Shown: positions 7,723-11,145 of the stretch, in pieces
Position numbering within the stretch: position 1 is the first letter of the stretch
Layout: every line of letters starts with the position of its first letter
Source: Bacteroidales bacterium
GTDB taxonomy: Bacteria > Bacteroidota > Bacteroidia > Bacteroidales > UBA12077
NCBI GenBank assembly: GCA_030156305.1
Contig: JASGMZ010000085.1
Coordinates: 1 to 11,145, forward strand
Length of the DNA: 11,145 nucleotides
Direction: 5' to 3'
Notes under the pieces: model-generated
Database searches by the model: none
What the model saw: only the letters and a program-made list of their open reading frames with translations
Told to the model about the DNA's origin: nothing
Position numbers and translations under genes: made by a program

Positions 7723-8865
7723 ATGATTAAAACGAAATTAACAAATACAGGGAAAGATATATTTACTTTAATAGCAGAATTAACTAACAATTCGGAGGTC
7801 ATAAATCTAGCCAAAGCATCGCCTGATTTTTTGTGCCCGGAGGAGCTAAAAAAACTCGCTATAAAATTTTTACAGAATGATTATAATTACTATGCCCATG
7901 CAGATGGAGTTTTTGAATTGCGAGAAGCAATTGCTCAGCAAATAGCGGAAAGATTTAACATAAATTTTAATCCATCAAACGAAGTGACCATAACTGCCGG
8001 TGCAACACAGGCAATCTATACCACGATAAGTAGCTTTGTTTCAGAAGGAGATGAAGTGGTTTTATTTGAACCGGCTTGCAAAAGTTATGTTTCTGCTATT
8101 GAGAGCCATGGAGGACGCCCGGTTTTCGTTCAGCTTAAATATCCCGATTACTCCATCGATTGGGAAGCTGTGCAAAAAATAATTAACACCCGCACAAAAC
8201 TTATTATTGTTAATACTCCCCATAATCCTACCGGAACATTGTTTTCAGAGAATGATATTGCTCAGTTACAAAAAATTACCAATGGCACTAAAATAAATAT
8301 TCTGAGTGATGAATCTTTTGAAAATATAATCTATGGACAGAAGAAACATATTAGTGTTTTAAGTAATGCGAATCTTGCAGAAAAAAGTATTGTTGTTTCT
8401 TCGTTAGGAAAAACCTTTAATGTTCCGGGATGGAAAATAGGTTATTGTTTGGCTACCGAAAAGTTAATGGCCCAAATTAGGATAAAACAACAGTTCCAGA
8501 TAAACGCTGTTAATACACCCTTACAATACGCCTTTGCCGAATATTTAAATAAAGGATATGATAAGAATCAATGGCTTCAAGAATATGAAGAAAATAGAAA
8601 ATTAGTTTCTCAGATTTTTTATGATTTACCTTTTGAGTTCGTTCCAACATATAGTACTTATTTTCAGCTTTTAAGTTATAAAAATATCAGCGATTTAAAA
8701 GACACAGAATTTGTTCAAAAAATTATGGACAACTATGGCGTTGCGTTATTTCCTATGTCTGTTTTTTATCATGATTATGTAGATCATAAAATGGTTGGTT
8801 TAAATTTTGCCTTAAACAAAGAGGTTTTAATAGAAGCAGCAAACCGTTTGAAAAATCTGAAATAA
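7723..8865 (+). CDS. Divergent class I/II (fold-type I) PLP aminotransferase, KAT/YbdL-like
   Basis: The 380-residue product has the full layout of the kynurenine/methionine aminotransferase branch: SPDF (33-36), TAGATQAIY (91-99), NTPHNPTG (164-171), SDESFE (195-200), SSLGKTFNVPGWKIGY with PLP lysine Lys230, NTPLQYAFAEYL, and YSTYFQLLSY. Asn168, Asp196 (pyridine nitrogen) and Lys238 (phosphate) are kept, so PLP binding seems possible. Several other active-site positions are unusual. The normal R(F/L)CFA motif near the C-terminus reads GLNFA (Gly359), losing the arginine that binds the substrate carboxylate. The O3'-contacting tyrosine is Phe199, the N-terminal GQG is AKA (30-32), and the aromatic residues after FEP are Ala118-Cys119. 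The substrate and even transaminase activity are therefore uncertain. The gene has its own promoter-like element and lies 74 bp before the GH3 gene. Confidence 0.85.
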   Translation: MIKTKLTNTGKDIFTLIAELTNNSEVINLAKASPDFLCPEELKKLAIKFLQNDYNYYAHADGVFELREAIAQQIAERFNINFNPSNEVTITAGATQAIYTTISSFVSEGDEVVLFEPACKSYVSAIESHGGRPVFVQLKYPDYSIDWEAVQKIINTRTKLIIVNTPHNPTGTLFSENDIAQLQKITNGTKINILSDESFENIIYGQKKHISVLSNANLAEKSIVVSSLGKTFNVPGWKIGYCLATEKLMAQIRIKQQFQINAVNTPLQYAFAEYLNKGYDKNQWLQEYEENRKLVSQIFYDLPFEFVPTYSTYFQLLSYKNISDLKDTEFVQKIMDNYGVALFPMSVFYHDYVDHKMVGLNFALNKEVLIEAANRLKNLK

Positions 8866-8881
8866 AAACAGTAGCATTGGT

Positions 8882-8910
8882 ATATAAATAATTCCAAATA
8901 TTATTTATAT
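8882..8910. repeat. Perfect 11-bp inverted repeat overlapping the GH3 promoter
   Basis: ATATAAATAAT (8882-8892) and ATTATTTATAT (8900-8910) are exact reverse complements with the 7-nt spacer TCCAAAT. The right arm overlaps the -7-like element at 8906-8913. It begins 16 nt after the aminotransferase stop. It has no following T-run, so an operator for a dimeric regulator fits at least as well as a terminator. Both readings are inference. Confidence 0.5.
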
Positions 8911-8913
8911 TTG
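8906..8913 (+). promoter_or_regulatory. Putative -7 promoter element (TATATTTG) before GH3 gene
   Basis: TATATTTG is an exact TAnnTTTG match, with 26 nt between it and the GH3 ATG at 8940. Predicted transcription start is near 8920. A TTGG at 8877-8880 is 25 nt upstream, too far for a normal -33 box. The element lies inside the right half of the 11-bp inverted repeat. Confidence 0.5.
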
Positions 8914-8939
8914 AAATTCATTATTATGTACCCAAAAGT

Positions 8940-10457
8940 ATGCAATTTATTAACTCCTTAGTTACCTGGCTTAATTTTAAGCGGTTATACCAAATTGATT
9001 TATTTAAAAAATTTCCATTTGATGTACAACGCGAAACATTAATTAAGCTTGTTGATAAAGCAAAGAATACCGTTTATGGCAAACAGTATGATTTTAGCTC
9101 CATAAAATCCATTGAAGAATTCCAACAACGCGTTCCTATTAAAGATTATAATGGGTTAAAACCATATATTGAGCGATTGCTAAAAGGTGAGCAGAACATT
9201 TTATGGCCTTCAGAAATTCGATGGTTTGCTAAATCATCCGGGACCACCAATGATAAAAGCAAATTTATACCTGTTTCACGCGAAGCCCTGGAAGATTGTC
9301 ATTTCAGAGGAGGAAAAGATATTTTGGCAGTTTATACTGCCAATTATCCCGAAACCGGTATTTTTAGCGGAAAAGCATTAACCCTCGGAGGAAGTCATCA
9401 GATCAACAAAATAAATAATCAATCTTTTTATGGTGATTTGTCGGCTATTTTAATCGAGAATCTTCCGTTTTGGGCTAATTTTATTAAAACCCCCAGCCAG
9501 GAAATCGCTTTGCTAAGCGAATGGGAAGAAAAACTGGATAAAATTACCCAGGCTACGATTAAAGAAAATGTTACCAATATTGCCGGTGTGCCATCATGGA
9601 TGCTGGTACTTATTAAATATATTTTGGAAAAAACCGGCAAAAATAATTTACTGGAAGTCTGGCCCAATCTTGAACTTTTTAATCATGGTGGCGTAAGCTT
9701 TGAACCTTATAAAGAGCAGTTTAGGAAATTAATTCCTTCTGAAAAGATGAACTACATGGAAACCTACAATGCTTCAGAAGGTTTTTTTGCTGTCCAGGAT
9801 TATCCTACCCGAAACGATATGCTGCTGATGCTTGATTATGGCATATTTTACGAATTCATACCGATGGATGAACTGGATAAGGAGCATCCAAAAGCATTGC
9901 ATATAGGAGATGTTGAACAGGGTAAAAATTATGCATTAGTAATATCAACCAATGGTGGGCTTTGGCGGTATCTGATTGGCGATACCATAGTTTTTACTTC
10001 GCTCTATCCGCATAAAATTAAAATTAGCGGCCGTACGAAACATTTTATGAATGCTTTTGGCGAAGAAATAATTATTGATAATGCGGAAAAAGCACTTAAA
10101 GAAGCCTGTGAAAAAACAGGAGCTTTAATTAGAGAATATACTGCAGCACCAATATTTATGAATGATGATCAAAAAGGAGGACATCAGTGGTTAATTGAAT
10201 TTGAAAAGGAACCCCATAATCCTGATCAATTTAACGAATTTTTGGATTCGGCATTGCAAAAAATAAATTCCGATTACGAAGCCAAAAGATATAAAGATAT
10301 TACCCTTGATAAACCGGTTTTAACCATCGCAAAAAAAGGATTGTTTTATAGCTGGCTAAAAAATAAAGGCAAATTAGGCGGACAAAATAAAGTCCCACGA
10401 TTGGCAAATAACAGAAAGTATATTGACGAACTAATCATTTTAAATAATCAATTATAA
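8940..10457 (+). CDS. GH3-family acyl-acid amido synthetase homologue (adenylate-forming)
   Basis: The 505-residue cytoplasmic protein belongs to the GH3 branch of adenylate-forming enzymes. In plants these enzymes activate acids such as indole-acetate or jasmonate with ATP and join them to amino acids; bacterial members are widespread and mostly uncharacterised. All three nucleotide motifs are seen: SSGTTNDKSK (99-108), YNASEGF (276-282) and the LWRYLIGD core (341-348). The hinge ISGRTKHFMNAFGEE follows, then a smaller C-terminal domain of about 120 residues ending in KGKLGGQNKVPRL. Motif 1 has Asn-Asp where many members have a glycine after the threonines. Length and motif order are normal, so the enzyme is probably active; the acid and amino acid substrates cannot be read from the sequence. 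The gene has its own promoter-like element and probably shares a transcript with the gene 6 bp downstream. Confidence 0.92.
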   Translation: MQFINSLVTWLNFKRLYQIDLFKKFPFDVQRETLIKLVDKAKNTVYGKQYDFSSIKSIEEFQQRVPIKDYNGLKPYIERLLKGEQNILWPSEIRWFAKSSGTTNDKSKFIPVSREALEDCHFRGGKDILAVYTANYPETGIFSGKALTLGGSHQINKINNQSFYGDLSAILIENLPFWANFIKTPSQEIALLSEWEEKLDKITQATIKENVTNIAGVPSWMLVLIKYILEKTGKNNLLEVWPNLELFNHGGVSFEPYKEQFRKLIPSEKMNYMETYNASEGFFAVQDYPTRNDMLLMLDYGIFYEFIPMDELDKEHPKALHIGDVEQGKNYALVISTNGGLWRYLIGDTIVFTSLYPHKIKISGRTKHFMNAFGEEIIIDNAEKALKEACEKTGALIREYTAAPIFMNDDQKGGHQWLIEFEKEPHNPDQFNEFLDSALQKINSDYEAKRYKDITLDKPVLTIAKKGLFYSWLKNKGKLGGQNKVPRLANNRKYIDELIILNNQL

Positions 10458-10463
10458 TTTTTT

Positions 10464-11145
10464 ATGATAAATTGGGTAAGCATAATTTTTATATTTCTTA
10501 ATGGGCTTCCTTTTATAAAAAACGAACCACACTTTCAATACATTTGTGAAAAAAATATACACGCATCTTATTTTACTACCGATCCTTTAAACAATTTTTA
10601 TATTGTGGATAAAAACGAGTTGGTAAGGTTTAACCACAATTGTAAAGAAGAAAAATCATATAGCCAGTCAGCCGCATATACCATTCATGCCATCGATGTA
10701 ACCGACCCTTTTAAAATTTTAATTTTTAATAAAGATTATAATCAGCTGGTTTTGCTTAATAATCAATTAGCCCCAATTACTGATCCTATATCTTTTGATA
10801 ATTATAATTATTATACAGTAAGTGCTGTATGTAGATCCTCTAAAGGAGGTTTTTGGATATTTGATCAAAGTACTCTGCAACTGGTTTATTTTAGCTTAGG
10901 TTCTTTTTTCGAAGATGATATGAAGACGTCTACTGTTTTATTACGAGAAAAAAATGATTATATTTATTTAGGTATTCCTGCTGTTGGAATTTTAATGTTT
11001 GATCTTTATGGGAGCTATATAAAAACACTTCCTGTAAAGATAGAATATGATTTTCAGGTGGTTAATCAGCATATTGTGTACTACAAATCAGGACAATTAT
11101 TTTTTTATGATACACAACGATTTGAACAAAAAAGCTTTGAATTGC
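10464..11145 (+). CDS. Exported propeller-like protein of unknown function (3' end outside window)
   Basis: The frame runs from the ATG at 10464 to the window end without a stop: 227 codons, C-terminus missing. Residues 1-15 (MINWVSIIFIFLNGL) are hydrophobic and look like a signal sequence or membrane anchor; there is no lipobox cysteine. The rest resembles a beta-propeller, with short strands such as FTTDPLNNFYIVDKNELVRF (37-56) and IDVTDPFKILIFNKDYNQL (77-95), then WIFDQSTLQLVYF and YIYLGIPAVGILMFD. The first two motifs match my memory of a conserved uncharacterised Bacteroidota family. No catalytic motif is visible. The 6-bp gap after the GH3 stop suggests co-expression. It probably acts in the periplasm or at the envelope, but no function can be given. 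Confidence 0.75.
   Translation, partial: MINWVSIIFIFLNGLPFIKNEPHFQYICEKNIHASYFTTDPLNNFYIVDKNELVRFNHNCKEEKSYSQSAAYTIHAIDVTDPFKILIFNKDYNQLVLLNNQLAPITDPISFDNYNYYTVSAVCRSSKGGFWIFDQSTLQLVYFSLGSFFEDDMKTSTVLLREKNDYIYLGIPAVGILMFDLYGSYIKTLPVKIEYDFQVVNQHIVYYKSGQLFFYDTQRFEQKSFEL

Noticed and set aside
9428..9667. A 79-codon minus-strand open frame opposite GH3
   Set aside because: It is antisense to conserved GH3 coding sequence and its product shows no recognisable motif.
10539..10546. TACATTTG as a further promoter
   Set aside because: It lies inside the coding sequence (codons for Gln-Tyr-Ile-Cys) with no start codon at the proper distance; probably chance.

Overview
The window looks like a chromosomal segment of a low-GC member of the Bacteroidota, probably in or near the Bacteroidales/Marinilabiliales. 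Four things point there: a type IX secretion (T9SS) component with a type A sorting tail, a propeller/Y_Y_Y sensor protein, A/T-rich leaders without Shine-Dalgarno sequences, and TAnnTTTG promoter elements. I see no RNA genes, insertion sequences, prophage or CRISPR array. Most genes are housekeeping or envelope genes.

Left part (1-2815, minus strand): the first 938 codons of a large sensor protein. It has a signal peptide, a periplasmic beta-propeller, a Y_Y_Y domain, one membrane helix, a signalling helix and the first part of a class III adenylate cyclase domain; the C-terminus lies beyond base 1. Its start faces a plus-strand tandem universal stress protein gene across 98 bp.

Middle (2914-7549, plus strand): the usp gene, then rdgB (house-cleaning NTP pyrophosphatase), porZ (T9SS surface component with its own signal peptide and sorting domain) and recO (recombinational repair). 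Two starts differ from the longest reading frame. rdgB most likely begins at the ATG at 3814. porZ has no possible ATG start and probably begins at the GTG at 4438. recO has a promoter-like element of its own.

Right part (7723-11145, plus strand): a fold-type I aminotransferase with several changed active-site residues, including loss of the otherwise near-invariant carboxylate-binding arginine; a GH3-family acyl-acid amido synthetase homologue; and, 6 bp further on, the start of an exported propeller-like protein of unknown function. A perfect 11-bp AT-only inverted repeat overlaps the predicted GH3 promoter.

The strongest leads for something undescribed are the altered aminotransferase next to GH3 and its downstream exported protein (possibly an amino-acid or keto-acid conjugation pathway), and the divergent pair of a propeller-cyclase receptor and a Usp protein (possibly cAMP production and binding). 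Both functional links are inference. I found no clear evidence of an entirely new kind of system.
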